A DNA stretch of 64,000 nucleotides, taken from assembly GCA_016787485.1 (NCBI GenBank), contig JAEUUL010000038.1, positions 1-64,000 on the forward strand, written 5' to 3'. Source of the DNA: Bacteroidota bacterium (GTDB taxonomy: Bacteria > Bacteroidota > Bacteroidia > NS11-12g > UBA955). The notes below the pieces were generated by a model. That model was not told the origin of the DNA. It was given only the letters and a program-made list of their open reading frames with translations, and did no database searches. The position numbers and the translations under genes were made by a program. This document shows, one piece after another, positions 63,690-64,000 of the stretch. How positions within the stretch are numbered: position 1 is the first letter of the stretch; every line of letters starts with the position of its first letter.

Positions 63690-64000
63690 GTGAAAATCAT
63701 CTGTGTGGGTCGGAATTACTCCGATCATGTGAAAGAACTGAACAATGCCATTCCGGAAGAGCCGGTCATTTTTATCAAACCAGATTCTGCGGTATTGCGA
63801 AACAATTCCCCCTTTTTTATTCCAGAATTCAGCAATGACGTGCATCACGAAGTGGAACTGGTGGTAAAAATCTGTAAAGCCGGAAAATCTATACCAGAAG
63901 CATTTGCGAATGATTACTACCAGGAAATAGGGTTGGGAATCGATTTTACAGCGCGTGATTTGCAGACAAACCTAAAACAAAAAGGCTTGCCCTGGGAAAA
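63690..64000 (+). CDS. Fumarylacetoacetate hydrolase family protein (3' end outside window)
   Basis: A GTG at 63690, 2 nt after the purA stop, opens a frame that runs to the end of the window without a stop, giving 103 residues. It begins KIICVGRNYSDHVKELN and continues PVIFIKPDSAVL and HHEVELVVKICKAGKSI. These match the FAH family, where the ExE (HEVELV) binds the metal and the GRNY/KPxS segments form the active site. Members cleave C-C bonds of acylpyruvates. The C-terminal half is not visible, so the exact enzyme is unknown. Confidence 0.88.
   Translation, partial: MKIICVGRNYSDHVKELNNAIPEEPVIFIKPDSAVLRNNSPFFIPEFSNDVHHEVELVVKICKAGKSIPEAFANDYYQEIGLGIDFTARDLQTNLKQKGLPWE

Overview
The window comes from a member of the Bacteroidota, most likely a free-living, non-Bacteroidales lineage (Chitinophagia/Saprospiria-like). 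Several things point there. Its promoters carry the Bacteroidota -7 box TAnnTTTG, in the best cases with a TTG element 19-21 nt upstream. The gene order tRNA-Thr/Tyr/Gly/Thr - tuf - tRNA-Trp - secE - nusG - rplKAJL - rpoBC is the Bacteroidota one. A type IX secretion sorting domain, a BatA-type membrane protein, LytTR two-component signalling and a CarboxypepD_reg-type TonB receptor are also present. No rRNA gene, CRISPR array, insertion sequence or prophage was found, and no gene-free stretch exceeds 300 bases.

Layout. Positions 1-810: the tail of a secreted T9SS protein, a broken xerC/D 3' remnant, then hpf. Positions 864-9552 (minus strand): a RidA/2-aminomuconate deaminase-like protein, an exported WD40 protein, a saccharopine dehydrogenase, a tightly overlapping operon (BatA protein - catalytically degenerate dihydroorotase - DUF4199 - TrmH methyltransferase), a thioesterase and a deoxynucleoside kinase. 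Positions 9647-11413: an ABC exporter. Positions 11429-24655 (minus strand): a structured intergenic segment that may encode a small RNA, then the transcription/translation super-operon driven by a near-perfect promoter at 24625-24655. Positions 24778-31046 (plus strand): DUF4340, TerB-DnaJ and EamA membrane proteins, then a probable metal-uptake cluster (His/Cys-rich exported peptide, TonB receptor, lipoprotein). Positions 31090-38820: gcvT, a DUF937-like protein, an FtsX/MacB permease, an A-type Fe-S carrier, a methylmalonyl-CoA mutase catalytic subunit, dnaA with an unusual leader, and a DgkA-type kinase. Positions 38886-49656: a three-gene operon encoding a predicted outer-membrane barrel, a 2381-residue coiled-coil/beta-rich exported protein and a fibronectin-III protein. 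This is the least explained part of the window. Positions 49659-59867 (minus strand): aspS, a LytTR regulator with its propeller histidine kinase, thiL, an aminomuconate-semialdehyde-type dehydrogenase, a lipoprotein and gpmI. Positions 59971-64000 (plus strand): glutamate dehydrogenase, a SPOR protein, a Fur-family regulator, purA and the start of an FAH-family enzyme.

Most genes are housekeeping. The points most worth following up are the 10.8-kb surface-protein operon, the structured dnaA leader, the candidate small RNA downstream of rpoC, the dihydroorotase that has lost its metal ligands, the xerC remnant separated from its usual operon, and a set of genes whose promoters lie so close to the ATG that their mRNAs should be leaderless. 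All calls were made by reading the sequence; no database search was run.
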